A stretch of DNA of 12,128 nucleotides from Anaerolineales bacterium UBA877 (GCA_002294405.1 DBFP01000051.1:68657-80784), one strand, 5' to 3'; counted from the stretch's first letter, positions 1 through 9,302 are shown. Numbers and translations: made by a program. The notes: generated from the sequence alone by a model not told the origin.

Positions 1-246
1 CCCCGTGCCAATAGGAATGAAATTGTCGATATCTTAAGCGATGGAACGATAAAAATCCAGCTAACCGCTTCACCAGTAGAGGGACAGGCAAATGCGGCCC
101 TGCTTAAATTCCTGGCAAAGGTGCTTGAAGTACCTCTGACCAAACTTGAGGTGGTGGCTGGAGTCCATGGACGAAATAAACTGGTGTCGGTGATTGATAT
201 GGATGCGGCCACACTCCACAAAAAGATATTGAATTATTTTAGTTAA
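1..246 (+). CDS. DUF167/YggU-family protein, 3' part (5' end outside window)
   Basis: Frame 1 is open from the first base to a TAA at 244-246 and gives 81 residues. The sequence fits the DUF167 (UPF0235, YggU) family of small proteins of about 80-100 residues: it starts with PRANRNEI, continues with a TASPVEGQANAALLKFLAK segment (family pattern: a Pro-Val-x-Gly-x-Ala-Asn core before a helix), and ends with VVAGVHGRNKLV, the family's conserved Gly...Arg-x-Lys segment. Probably only about ten N-terminal residues are missing. The biochemical role of the family is not established, so no function is assigned. It converges on the lytic transglycosylase gene with a 49-base gap in which I see no hairpin terminator. 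Family assignment is from recognised motifs; the start cannot be seen. Confidence 0.85.
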   Translation, partial: PRANRNEIVDILSDGTIKIQLTASPVEGQANAALLKFLAKVLEVPLTKLEVVAGVHGRNKLVSVIDMDAATLHKKILNYFS

Positions 247-295
247 ACAAAACGATCCCCTCATTTTTCTGCTTAATTTGATTTCATCTGGAATT

Positions 296-2722
296 TTACG
301 GAATCGTCGTATATAGGAACTTGTACATTGCGTATATTTCGTAGATACTGCGGATATAATTTCGCGTTTCTTCGAAACGAATGATTTCCAGAAAAAGATC
401 AGAGTCCGGACCGGAGAGATCATGCCACAGGGAGGCAGCATCCGGTCCGGCATTATATGCAGCCAAGGCAAGGACGAGGTCGCCGTTAAGCCGAACACTT
501 TGTGTCTTCAGATAGGATGAACCCAAACCAATACTAATCAATGGGCGGAATAAATCATCAGGTGTAAAATTTGGAGGCCAGCCCAGATTATTGGCGATGA
601 ATTGTCCTGTATCGGGGGTTATTTGCATCAGACCGATGGCGTAACCAGAATTGGCAAGTGGGTTGAATAGACTCTCCTGACGCATCACTGATAATAGGAA
701 GAAGGGATCAAATTCGTATTGTTGCGCGGATGACGAGACGAGATCAAAAAAATACAGCCCATAACGAACATGGTTGAAGTATGCTGGTGCAGCCAAAGTC
801 TGGACTTGAGAATTCATCCCAGCCAGGGTTAATACCTGGCGAAAAGTAAATATTGCCGGGTAGTAAAGCCCCAGATCGAGCAGGTAATTTGCCAGGCGGT
901 AGCTGTCGGCAGGATCCTTTTCAACAGCAGTCCTCAATGAATCGAATTCTGAACGTGCTTCATCTACCTGGCCGAGTGCCAAAAATTCAGTTCCACGATT
1001 CAGACGTGGATCGGTGAGCAGAGCACCCGGAGATCCCAGGTCTGTATCCGTGGCAAGATTGAAAGAAATGCGCAGCCAGACTTCTGTCTCGGCCCGTTCG
1101 GCGGCGAGATTGGGTTTTCGATCGATGGCCGGGAGTGGTTGGAAGGCAGGACGATTGAGGAGTATATCCTGCGCGCGCAGGCTGTAATAATCAGTCGAGT
1201 CAATGGCTGTTGTCTGCTGCCAGGAAGCTTGTGCCGATGCTATATCCCCCAAGGCTGCTTGGGTCTTGCCAATCCAGAAATGGGAACTGGTCAGGTCTTC
1301 CAATTTTGTGGACAAGATCGCCTCGCGCTGGAATGATACAAGGGCGTCGCTAAATTTCCCCAAACGGTATCGGGTAATCCCGGCCCAGAAAAGGGACTGG
1401 GGGACAAGTTCGCTGGTTGGATATTCGTCAGCGACGCGATCCCAGGTTTGAGCAGCCTGGTCCAGTTTTCCGTCACGCTCCTGAATGCGACCTGCCTCGA
1501 CCAGGAAAATGGGAGCATTGGGATCGGTTGGAGCCAAATTTACAAAGGTTAGCAGGGTCTGCGCAGCTTCTTCATATTTTCCAAGGTAATACCATTGAGT
1601 GTAGGCACGGCCAGGAAGAGAACTGTTTCCATTCCAAGCGGAAGCCCAGTGAGGATTATTTGGATAATTCTGGATAAAAGCAGTCCAGGCTTGAACAGCC
1701 TCTTCATATTGACCCAAGCCAAACAGTGTCAGCGCAAGATAATATTGGGCAGTACCGTCGTTCTTGGGGTTGGACTCCATGAAGCGCAGGAAGGCATCAT
1801 GTGCATAACCGAGTTGTCCGGCGAAATAGTCCACCAGACCTCGTTTCATTTCATCAACGGGAACACCAGCATTCACCAAGGCAACCAGTGCAGAATATGA
1901 ATCATATGCCAAGGGATAATTATCCACTGCGTGTAGGAAACGCTCATAAGCCAGATCGGATTGTCCGAGGGATAAGTAGATCTGGCCAGAAAGAAGATCC
2001 AATTGGGCTTTCACATAATCATCAGGATTCGAATTGCGTATCGTGTCATACATTTCCATGGCTGTTGCAGTATTTCCAAGGCGAACATATGCCTGGGCAA
2101 TTTTAATATTTATGGGGATGCTGTCTTTGATTGTAGGAGCTGCGATTGCAGCCTGGAAAGCAACAATAGCATTGCTATCATCCCCGGAAGCGGCAAAGGC
2201 GTCACCTCTTTGTTCCTGGACGTAGGCATCGATTACCCCCGGACGCAAGGACAAATAAGTCGAATATGCCTGGGCAGATTCTGAAAACCTTTGAAGCGCC
2301 ATGAATATTTTTCCCCTCAGAAAATAGGCGCGCACCGAACCTGGTGAAGCCGGATACTGGCTCGTTAACTGCCAGAGTATCTCCAGTGCCCGGGCATTAT
2401 TACCAATTGTGTACTCAATGCGACCCAATCCCCATAATGCAGCAGCCTTCACTTCCGGGCTATCGGAATTATCAAATGCTGCCTGGTATTCCGAGTGGGC
2501 CTTGTCGTAGTCACCATTAAAAAAAGCCTGGTCGCCGGCCGCGACCCGGACTTCAGGTATGGGGGTGGGCAGGGATGTGACGGTCGGCAGGGTTGTGGAG
2601 GAAGGTGTAATCTCAGTAGGGGGAGTGGAAATGAGAGTTACGGTTGGAGGGGGGATTGCTCCGGGTGTGCAGCCGACAAAAAGCGATCCAATGCACAGCC
2701 CGAGCATAATTCTTTTTAACAT
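296..2722 (-). CDS. TPR-repeat lipoprotein with C-terminal lytic transglycosylase (Slt) domain
   Basis: Predicted 808-residue murein lytic transglycosylase (GH23, Slt type), which cleaves the MurNAc-GlcNAc bond of peptidoglycan to 1,6-anhydro products outside the cytoplasmic membrane. Residues 1-18 are a lipoprotein signal (two positive residues, hydrophobic core, lipobox LFVGC, Cys18), followed by a Thr/Pro-rich linker to about 57. Residues 58 to about 655 are helical TPR-like repeats, many of the form 'LGxYxxAxxxW/F...YP'. The C-terminal domain has the Slt motifs: RQESLFNP with candidate catalytic Glu683, GLMQITPDTG, AYNAG, and a final ETRNYIRSIYEIY helix. The layout (superhelix plus C-terminal Slt domain) recalls E. 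coli Slt70, but it is longer and lipid-anchored. The frame is open farther upstream, to 3049, but that stretch would overlap mtnA and lies before the signal peptide; the promoter at 2732-2760 also supports ATG 2722. Start at 2755 (MAWFL...) is a weaker alternative. No Shine-Dalgarno is visible. Confidence 0.92.
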   Translation of the reverse strand: MLKRIMLGLCIGSLFVGCTPGAIPPPTVTLISTPPTEITPSSTTLPTVTSLPTPIPEVRVAAGDQAFFNGDYDKAHSEYQAAFDNSDSPEVKAAALWGLGRIEYTIGNNARALEILWQLTSQYPASPGSVRAYFLRGKIFMALQRFSESAQAYSTYLSLRPGVIDAYVQEQRGDAFAASGDDSNAIVAFQAAIAAPTIKDSIPINIKIAQAYVRLGNTATAMEMYDTIRNSNPDDYVKAQLDLLSGQIYLSLGQSDLAYERFLHAVDNYPLAYDSYSALVALVNAGVPVDEMKRGLVDYFAGQLGYAHDAFLRFMESNPKNDGTAQYYLALTLFGLGQYEEAVQAWTAFIQNYPNNPHWASAWNGNSSLPGRAYTQWYYLGKYEEAAQTLLTFVNLAPTDPNAPIFLVEAGRIQERDGKLDQAAQTWDRVADEYPTSELVPQSLFWAGITRYRLGKFSDALVSFQREAILSTKLEDLTSSHFWIGKTQAALGDIASAQASWQQTTAIDSTDYYSLRAQDILLNRPAFQPLPAIDRKPNLAAERAETEVWLRISFNLATDTDLGSPGALLTDPRLNRGTEFLALGQVDEARSEFDSLRTAVEKDPADSYRLANYLLDLGLYYPAIFTFRQVLTLAGMNSQVQTLAAPAYFNHVRYGLYFFDLVSSSAQQYEFDPFFLLSVMRQESLFNPLANSGYAIGLMQITPDTGQFIANNLGWPPNFTPDDLFRPLISIGLGSSYLKTQSVRLNGDLVLALAAYNAGPDAASLWHDLSGPDSDLFLEIIRFEETRNYIRSIYEIYAMYKFLYTTIP

Positions 2723-2731
2723 CGTGGTAAC

Positions 2732-2760
2732 TTTATAATTGAGAAACCAAGCCATGTCAA
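2732..2760 (-). promoter_or_regulatory. Sigma-70-type promoter of the lytic transglycosylase gene
   Basis: On the minus strand TTGACA (2760-2755) is followed by exactly 17 bases and then TATAAA (2737-2732). This is a perfect -35 box and a five-of-six -10 box at the ideal spacing. The predicted transcription start is near 2725, three bases before the ATG at 2722, so the mRNA would be essentially leaderless. That agrees with the lack of a ribosome binding site. The boxes are read directly; activity and start site are inferred. Confidence 0.75.
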
Positions 2761-2763
2761 TGC

Positions 2764-2792
2764 TTGCCAATCTGGGTGCAGCATGATAAACT
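2764..2792 (+). promoter_or_regulatory. Candidate promoter of the mtnA-adoK-ahcY operon
   Basis: TTGCCA (2764-2769), a 17-base spacer and TAAACT (2787-2792) form a plausible but imperfect sigma-70 promoter; GATAAA at 2785-2790 is an alternative -10. Transcription would start near 2799. The -35 box lies three bases from the -35 box of the divergent lipoprotein promoter (TGTCAA-TGC-TTGCCA on the plus strand), so the two promoters are back to back and could share or compete for a regulator. Moderate to low confidence, as the -10 matches only four of six positions. Confidence 0.4.
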
Positions 2793-2807
2793 GGGCTTGG
2801 AAGTGAT

Positions 2808-2831
2808 GACGCCCCTGCGTGGGCGTCTTTT
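2808..2831 (+). promoter_or_regulatory. GC-rich hairpin with short T tract in the mtnA leader
   Basis: GACGCCC (2808-2814) pairs perfectly with GGGCGTC (2821-2827) across the six-base loop CTGCGT and is followed directly by TTTT. It resembles a weak intrinsic terminator, yet it lies between the likely promoter and the mtnA ATG at 2843, with no plus-strand gene just upstream that it could terminate. It could act as an attenuator, as a 5'-protecting stem-loop, or stop readthrough. The T run is short (four, then CC), so efficient termination is uncertain. Confidence 0.5.
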
Positions 2832-2842
2832 CCTGTTAGCAA

Positions 2843-3910
2843 ATGAGAACTGTCTTCTGGGATATCAAGAAGCAATCCCTCTGCATGATTAACCAGCGCA
2901 GCCTGCCTGCAAAGCTGGAAATTGTTGCCATGCAAACCCCCGAAGAAGTGAACTCTGCCATCCTTAATATGACGGTTCGCGGTGCGCCCGCCATAGGCGC
3001 TGCGGCTGCATTCGGGCTGGCCTTGGCTGCAAATCAATCGCGAGCCCAATCTGCCGATCTGTTCCTTGCAGACATCGCTGCAGCCGCAGCCCTTTTAAGA
3101 ACCTCCCGTCCAACCGCGGTTAATCTAACCTGGGCGCTAGACAGGGTATTGCGGGTTTTGAAGTTAAAAATAGCCCATGCTAAACTAAAAGGCGTGGATA
3201 ATTTACGCAAGGTTGTCCTTACGGAAGCTCAACGTATTGCAGACGAAGATGTTAACAAAAATAAATTGATGGGTGAAATCGGATCAAAATTGATTGATGA
3301 CGGTGACACTATCATACATCACTGCAACACTGGATCACTGGCAACGGTGGAATGGGGCACGGCCTTGGGAATATTACGGACAGCGCACGACCAAGGCAAG
3401 CGAATTCATGTGCTTGTAGATGAAACCCGCCCGCGTTTGCAAGGGTCACGTTTGACCGCCTGGGAGTTGGGCCAATATGGGATATCCTATGAAATCATCA
3501 CAGATAACATGGCGGGATATTTCCTGCGCTCAGGCAATGTGCAGAAAGTCTTCTTTGGAGCTGACAGGATTGCAGCCAATGGAGACGTGGCAAATAAAAT
3601 TGGGACATACATGCTGGCATTGGCTGCATTCGATAACGGAGTGCCAGTATATGCCGCAGCCCCCACTTCATCCATTGATTTATCAATAAAGGATGGAAGT
3701 GAAATTCCCATCGAAGAGCGGGACCCGGAAGAAGTTTTAGGGATACAATTCCACAATGAAAATGCAGCTCCGCTGGATGCCAAGGCGCGAAATCCCGCCT
3801 TTGATGTTACTCCCAATCGGTTGATCACTGCTATTATCACAGAAAAAAAGATTGTGGTGCCACCGTTCGCTGTGAATTTACCGAAAATTGTGATGCTCGA
3901 ATCTGTTTAG
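2843..3910 (+). CDS. mtnA: Methylthioribose-1-phosphate isomerase
   Basis: MtnA converts 5-methylthioribose-1-phosphate to methylthioribulose-1-phosphate in the methionine salvage pathway (EC 5.3.1.23); several bacterial homologues also isomerise 5-deoxyribose-1-phosphate. The 355-residue product has the usual family length. It shows the N-terminal NQRSLPAKLE and VRGAPAIG segments, the HHCNTGSLATVEWGTALG loop with the candidate catalytic Cys161, DETRPRLQGSRLTAWEL, and FFGADRIAANGDVANKIGTY with the candidate catalytic Asp241; these match the Cys and Asp known from characterised MtnA enzymes. The start at 2843 (MRTVFWD) matches the family N-terminus, although no good Shine-Dalgarno precedes it. 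It is the first gene of an operon with adenosine kinase and ahcY; 44 bases separate it from the next gene. No methylthioadenosine phosphorylase or later salvage enzyme is in the window. The related eIF2B-like proteins are unlikely, given the intact active-site motifs. Confidence 0.95.
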   Translation: MRTVFWDIKKQSLCMINQRSLPAKLEIVAMQTPEEVNSAILNMTVRGAPAIGAAAAFGLALAANQSRAQSADLFLADIAAAAALLRTSRPTAVNLTWALDRVLRVLKLKIAHAKLKGVDNLRKVVLTEAQRIADEDVNKNKLMGEIGSKLIDDGDTIIHHCNTGSLATVEWGTALGILRTAHDQGKRIHVLVDETRPRLQGSRLTAWELGQYGISYEIITDNMAGYFLRSGNVQKVFFGADRIAANGDVANKIGTYMLALAAFDNGVPVYAAAPTSSIDLSIKDGSEIPIEERDPEEVLGIQFHNENAAPLDAKARNPAFDVTPNRLITAIITEKKIVVPPFAVNLPKIVMLESV

Positions 3911-3918
3911 GCTTTCTT

Positions 3919-3943
3919 TTCCCCTGGCTTAGATAAAGGGGAA
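3919..3943 (+). promoter_or_regulatory. Hairpin covering the adenosine kinase ribosome binding site
   Basis: TTCCCCT (3919-3925) is perfectly complementary to AGGGGAA (3937-3943), with an 11-base loop. The GGGG of the only Shine-Dalgarno-like element before the kinase gene (3936-3941) is in the 3' arm, so the fold would hide it. Ribosomes leaving the mtnA stop at 3908-3910 would be close enough to disturb the stem, which would couple kinase translation to mtnA. The complementarity is seen directly; the effect is inferred. Confidence 0.45.
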
Positions 3944-3954
3944 TATATTATGGA

Positions 3955-3958
<4 letters not shown>
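3936..3958 (+). promoter_or_regulatory. Ribosome binding site and Met-Glu-stop mini-ORF before adenosine kinase
   Basis: AAGGGG (3936-3941) is eight bases before ATG 3950-3952, an ideal spacing. That ATG opens only ATG-GAA-TGA (3950-3958), whose stop overlaps the kinase ATG (3955-3957) as ATGA. The kinase's own start is 13 bases from the same Shine-Dalgarno, longer than usual. Initiation at the mini-ORF followed by re-initiation at 3955 is therefore possible. It may also be chance. Confidence 0.35.
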
Positions 3959-6191
<2,233 letters not shown>

Positions 6192-6226
6192 TTAGTTTAC
6201 ATTATTAAATAATAGAGGCCAGAAAG

Positions 6227-6260
6227 GTCTCCCGGTTGTTTCCGGGAGACTCGTTTTTTT
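6227..6260 (+). terminator. Intrinsic terminator of the mtnA-adoK-ahcY operon
   Basis: GTCTCCCGG (6227-6235) pairs without mismatch with CCGGGAGAC (6242-6250) over the loop TTGTTT, followed by TCG and seven T residues. It lies 35 bases after the ahcY stop. The T run ends only five bases before the -10 box of the next gene. Confidence 0.93.
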
Positions 6261-6265
6261 CATTG

Positions 6266-6271
6266 TATAAT
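6266..6271 (+). promoter_or_regulatory. -10 box for the FGE-like lipoprotein gene
   Basis: A perfect TATAAT (6266-6271), preceded by TTG, lies just after the ahcY terminator. The position of a -35 box would fall inside the terminator's 3' arm (around 6243-6248) and shows no match to TTGACA, so the promoter may depend on the -10 region or an activator. Transcription would start near 6278, giving a leader of about 42 bases. Confidence 0.5.
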
Positions 6272-6319
6272 GCCCACACAACTTGATCCATTTTCAGGGA
6301 TCACCTTGAGAAGTTGATC

Positions 6320-7183
6320 ATGCCAAAGCTTCAAAGAATTTTAATCGGACTGGCGACCCTGGTCCTTTTAGTCAGCGGCTGTGTACTGGTTTCCCCCGGG
6401 CATTTTGTTTTAACGCCAACGCCGAGCCTCGGGGACTTTTCGATCTCTCCGGCTGATGGCATGACCATGATCTTTATCCCAAAGGGTGGATTCCCCATGG
6501 GTAGCGAAACCGGTCTTACCGATGAACGGCCGGTACACAATGTTTTTCTGGATAATTTTTGGATTGACAAAACTGAGGTGACAAATGCCATGTACAAGAT
6601 GTGTGTTAAGTCTGGCAGTTGCAAGCCACCAGATGTCACCACTTTTTTCAATGATCCAAATTATTCACATTACCCGGTGGTGAATGTATCCTGGGCGGAT
6701 GCGGAAAAATATTGTGAGTGGGCCGGTCGCCGCCTGCCAACCGAAGCCGAATGGGAGAAAGCTGCCAGTTGGGACCCTGTAGATGCGAATAAAAGGACAT
6801 ATCCATGGGGGAATGGTTTTGATTGCGGAAGGGGAAATTTTGAGGGAGCGAGCTGCGACGGATATGAAGGGACGGCGCCGGTGGGAAGTTTCCCGTCTGG
6901 GGCAAGTCCGTATGGGGTAATGGATATGGGAGGCAACGTATGGGAATGGGTGCACGATGCATTCCTTGAAACCGACCCACTGGTTGGGGGTACAAAAAAC
7001 TATTATTCCATTTCACCCGCCTCCAACCCGCAAGGAGTCGATCCTTCCATTACAATTTATCGTGTCATGCGCGGAGGTGGGTGGAAAATTAATTTTGGTT
7101 TTGGTCGATCCAGTTATCGTCTATGGTTTGGACTGGATGATTCATATGATTTTGCCGGTTTTCGCTGTGCTGCTTCACCATGA
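6320..7183 (+). CDS. Lipoprotein with formylglycine-generating-enzyme (SUMF1/FGE-sulfatase) fold
   Basis: A 287-residue predicted lipoprotein. Residues 1-21 are a signal peptide ending in lipobox LVSGC (Cys21), then a short linker with LTPTP, then an FGE-sulfatase domain from about 47 to the end: GMTMIFIPKGGFPMGS, RPVHNVFLDNFWIDKTEVTN, YPVVNVSWADAEKYCEWAG, RRLPTEAEWEKAA, YPWGN, GVMDMGGNVWEWV, VMRGGGW and a final GFRCA. True formylglycine-generating enzymes carry a copper-binding cysteine pair just after the RGGS motif; here that stretch (RGGGWKINFGFGRSSYR) has no cysteine, so sulfatase activation is unlikely. Cys95/Cys101 and Cys169/Cys179 are spaced as possible disulfide pairs, fitting an extracytoplasmic domain. 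ATG 6320 is chosen because it begins the signal peptide directly; a TTG at 6314 is in frame. Weak GAGAAG precedes it. Transcribed alone, between two terminators. Its real role (binding, adhesion, modification) is unknown. Confidence 0.88.
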   Translation: MPKLQRILIGLATLVLLVSGCVLVSPGHFVLTPTPSLGDFSISPADGMTMIFIPKGGFPMGSETGLTDERPVHNVFLDNFWIDKTEVTNAMYKMCVKSGSCKPPDVTTFFNDPNYSHYPVVNVSWADAEKYCEWAGRRLPTEAEWEKAASWDPVDANKRTYPWGNGFDCGRGNFEGASCDGYEGTAPVGSFPSGASPYGVMDMGGNVWEWVHDAFLETDPLVGGTKNYYSISPASNPQGVDPSITIYRVMRGGGWKINFGFGRSSYRLWFGLDDSYDFAGFRCAASP

Positions 7184-7307
7184 TGTATTCTTCTAATTGA
7201 AACCAGTCTCTTTTTCCTCTGCCCAAATTGTACGCCATCTGATAAAATAACTGCTGCAAGCCGGAACTCTGCGACAAATTTGTAACTTTCTCATCGTTAG
7301 AAAAGAC

Positions 7308-7335
7308 AAGCCCCGGTCCAGTCTCCGGGGTTTTT
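7308..7335 (+). terminator. Intrinsic terminator after the FGE-like lipoprotein gene
   Basis: CCCCGG (7311-7316) pairs with CCGGGG (7325-7330) over an eight-base loop. The stem can be extended by A-T, A-T and G-T pairs at its foot (7308-7310 with 7331-7333), and five T residues follow (7331-7335). It is about 125 bases past the lipoprotein stop and before the typA -10 box. The 3' untranslated stretch between stop and hairpin shows no other feature I can support. Confidence 0.85.
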
Positions 7336-7345
7336 GATTGAAAAT

Positions 7346-7377
7346 CCCAAGCATTTTTGGGCGAGCAACAATATAAT
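7346..7377 (+). promoter_or_regulatory. Candidate typA promoter with overlapping inverted repeat
   Basis: A perfect TATAAT is at 7372-7377. No good -35 box is found at 16-18 bases (around 7349-7354). An inverted repeat CCCAA (7346-7350) / TTGGG (7357-7361) occupies that region and could be an operator or chance. Transcription would begin near 7384, immediately before the AAGGA ribosome binding site at 7385-7389, so the leader would be only about 10 bases. Confidence 0.45.
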
Positions 7378-7393
7378 TCATGAAAAGGAAAGC

Positions 7394-9250
7394 ATGCAAA
7401 AAGAAAGAACGGATCTTAGAAATATTGCCATCATTGCGCATGTCGACCACGGGAAAACCACCCTTGTCGATGGACTTCTACGCCAGTCACACACCTTTCG
7501 AGATAACCAACAAGTGGCTGAGAGAGTCATGGATTCAAACGATTTGGAACGTGAGCGCGGCATTACCATCCTGGCAAAAAATACCGCCATCAGCATTCCC
7601 GACCCGGAGACTGGTTTGGCGGTAAAAATAAACATTGTGGATACACCCGGCCATGCAGATTTCGGAGGCGAGGTGGAACGTGTGCTAAACATGGTCGATG
7701 GTGTGCTGCTCTTGGTGGATGCAGCGGAAGGACCGATGCCTCAGACCCGGTTTGTTCTCAAAAAAGCACTCGAGATGGGTCACAAAGCTGTCGTTGTAAT
7801 TAACAAAGTAGACCGCAAAGATGCTGAACCTGAAAGGGTGGTTAACCAGACATTTGATCTGTTCATCGAGCTGGGGGCAACAGATGAGCAGGCTGATTTC
7901 CCGATAATCTACGCCCAAGCCACAAGCGCGCAGGCAGGTTTCTCACCAGATCTCGGGCCGGATTTACAACCTCTTTTCCAAACGATCCTACGACACATCC
8001 CTCCCCCTGTGGTGGATGCGGATGCACCGCTGCAGCTGCTTGTCACCACACTGGGATACGATGACTATCGCGGCGTGACGGCTGTTGGACGAATCCATGC
8101 AGGGACAATCAAAGTCGGACAACCGCTGGCGCGTCTCAAAATTGATGGCACCATTACTCCAGAGCGTGCCCGGTATTTATATGTGCACCAAGGGTTAAAC
8201 AAAATAGAAGTGGAACATGCAGAAGCTGGTGAAATAATAGCACTTGCCGGGCTCGAAGGGATTGCCATTGGAGAGACTCTGGCGGATGTTGAGAACCCGG
8301 TTGCGTTGCCTACTATCAAGGTAGAAGAACCCACCGTACGAATGACATTTGGAGTCAATACCTCCCCCTTCTCCGGCAAAGAAGGCCGCTGGAGCACATC
8401 CAGGAAGTTACGTGAACGGCTGTTCGAAGAACTTCGAACCAACGTCTCCCTGCGGGTACAGGAAACAGGGACTGCAGAGACCTTTCTAGTTTCGGGAAGA
8501 GGAGAATTGCATCTTGCCATCCTGGTAGAAACAATGCGCCGCGAAGGGTATGAATTTCAAGTGTCCCGTCCGGAAGTAATATTCCGGAAGGCAGAAGACG
8601 GTTCCCAGCTCGAACCATTTGAAGAAGTTCATGTGGAAACGAGCCCCGAAACGGTAGGTGTGGTGGTGGAAATGCTCGGCGGGCGACGGGGGAAAATGAT
8701 GGATATGAAAGACACAGGGCAAGGAAGCGTGCGACTGGTGTATATAGTTCCCACCCGAGGCTTGCTTGGATTCCGGTATCAATTCCTTACAGCCACACGC
8801 GGCATGGGCGTAATGAACACCCTATTCCATGGGTACGAGGAAATGGCTGGACCCATGGCACAAAGATCTACCGGATCATTGGTTGCGTGGGAAATGGGTG
8901 ACACAACAGCTTATGCCTTGAAAAGCGCCGAAGATCGGGGGATACTGTTTTATGGACCGGGGGTGGCAGTTTATGAGGGAATGGTTATTGGGGAGAATTC
9001 CCGTCCCGGCGATATTCCCATCAATGTCTGTCGAAAAAAGCATTTAACAAATATGCGTTCTTCGCACGGAGATATGGAAATTCGGTTAACGACTCCCCGA
9101 CATATGAGTATAGACGAGGCTATCGAGTACCTGGCTGATGACGAATTGCTCGAAGTGACACCCCTTTCGTACCGCATCCGTAAACGCATTCTCAATACAG
9201 ATGATCGGGGGAAGCAAGAAAAAAAATCAAAGGAAGCATTGGAAGAATAA
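7394..9250 (+). CDS. typA: Ribosome-associated translational GTPase TypA/BipA
   Basis: TypA (BipA) is a ribosome-binding GTPase related to EF-G that assists large-subunit assembly and adaptation to cold and stress. The 618-residue product matches the family length of about 600-615. Visible GTPase motifs: AHVDHGKTT (P-loop, 15-23), the switch region with [13 protein letters not shown] (83-87), NKVD (137-140) and ATSAQAG. Later domains show the EF-G-like part and the TypA-specific C-terminus with [30 protein letters not shown] and [20 protein letters not shown] 7394 is selected because AAGGA (7385-7389) is well spaced and [16 protein letters not shown] is the normal family N-terminus; the frame is open upstream to 7334 but that extension is not family-like. 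Single-gene unit between a terminator and its own promoter upstream and a bidirectional terminator downstream. LepA or EF-G are excluded by the C-terminal motifs. Confidence 0.96.
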   Translation: MQKERTDLRNIAIIAHVDHGKTTLVDGLLRQSHTFRDNQQVAERVMDSNDLERERGITILAKNTAISIPDPETGLAVKINIVDTPGHADFGGEVERVLNMVDGVLLLVDAAEGPMPQTRFVLKKALEMGHKAVVVINKVDRKDAEPERVVNQTFDLFIELGATDEQADFPIIYAQATSAQAGFSPDLGPDLQPLFQTILRHIPPPVVDADAPLQLLVTTLGYDDYRGVTAVGRIHAGTIKVGQPLARLKIDGTITPERARYLYVHQGLNKIEVEHAEAGEIIALAGLEGIAIGETLADVENPVALPTIKVEEPTVRMTFGVNTSPFSGKEGRWSTSRKLRERLFEELRTNVSLRVQETGTAETFLVSGRGELHLAILVETMRREGYEFQVSRPEVIFRKAEDGSQLEPFEEVHVETSPETVGVVVEMLGGRRGKMMDMKDTGQGSVRLVYIVPTRGLLGFRYQFLTATRGMGVMNTLFHGYEEMAGPMAQRSTGSLVAWEMGDTTAYALKSAEDRGILFYGPGVAVYEGMVIGENSRPGDIPINVCRKKHLTNMRSSHGDMEIRLTTPRHMSIDEAIEYLADDELLEVTPLSYRIRKRILNTDDRGKQEKKSKEALEE

Positions 9251-9285
9251 AAAATGGCGCAGGAGAGTTCCCTGCGCCATTTTTT
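9249..9285. terminator. Bidirectional intrinsic terminator between typA and the ybaK-like gene
   Basis: Six A residues (9249-9254), stem TGGCGCAGG (9255-9263), a seven-base loop, the perfect complement CCTGCGCCA (9271-9279) and six T residues (9280-9285) give a nearly symmetric element that works on paper for both strands. The typA stop codon lies within its first bases, and the converging deacylase gene stops 18 bases beyond. Confidence 0.95.
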
Positions 9286-9302
9286 ATTTATAGTTGACCC
9301 GG

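Noticed and set aside
247..295. Bidirectional terminator between the DUF167 gene and the transglycosylase gene
   Set aside because: No inverted repeat with a stem longer than a few bases is visible; only scattered T runs.
1139..2719. Several plus-strand open frames of 63-101 codons inside the transglycosylase gene
   Set aside because: They lie opposite a well-supported gene, lack ribosome binding sites and recognisable motifs, and overlap one another; they are antisense shadows.
2793..2842. SAM or SAH riboswitch before the mtnA operon
   Set aside because: The leader after the likely promoter is only about 45 bases with one simple hairpin; none of the multi-helix aptamers known for SAM or SAH fits.
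2723..3049. N-terminal extension of the lytic transglycosylase frame up to 3049
   Set aside because: It would cover the promoter and the first 207 bases of mtnA, has no signal-peptide or repeat character, and would bury the clear lipoprotein signal inside the protein.
6648..7016. Minus-strand open frames of 88-122 codons inside the FGE-like lipoprotein gene
   Set aside because: The proteins are Pro/His/Arg-rich, low in motif content and nested in three frames, as expected for the reverse complement of a Gly/Trp-rich coding region.
7184..7307. Small RNA or small gene in the gap after the FGE-like lipoprotein
   Set aside because: No promoter pair, no stable long fold and no start with a ribosome binding site; a 10-base palindrome ACAAATTTGT at 7274-7283 is too short to mean much.
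7334..7393. TypA start at 7334
   Set aside because: The added 20 residues span the likely promoter -10 box and lack a ribosome binding site; AAGGA directly precedes ATG 7394.
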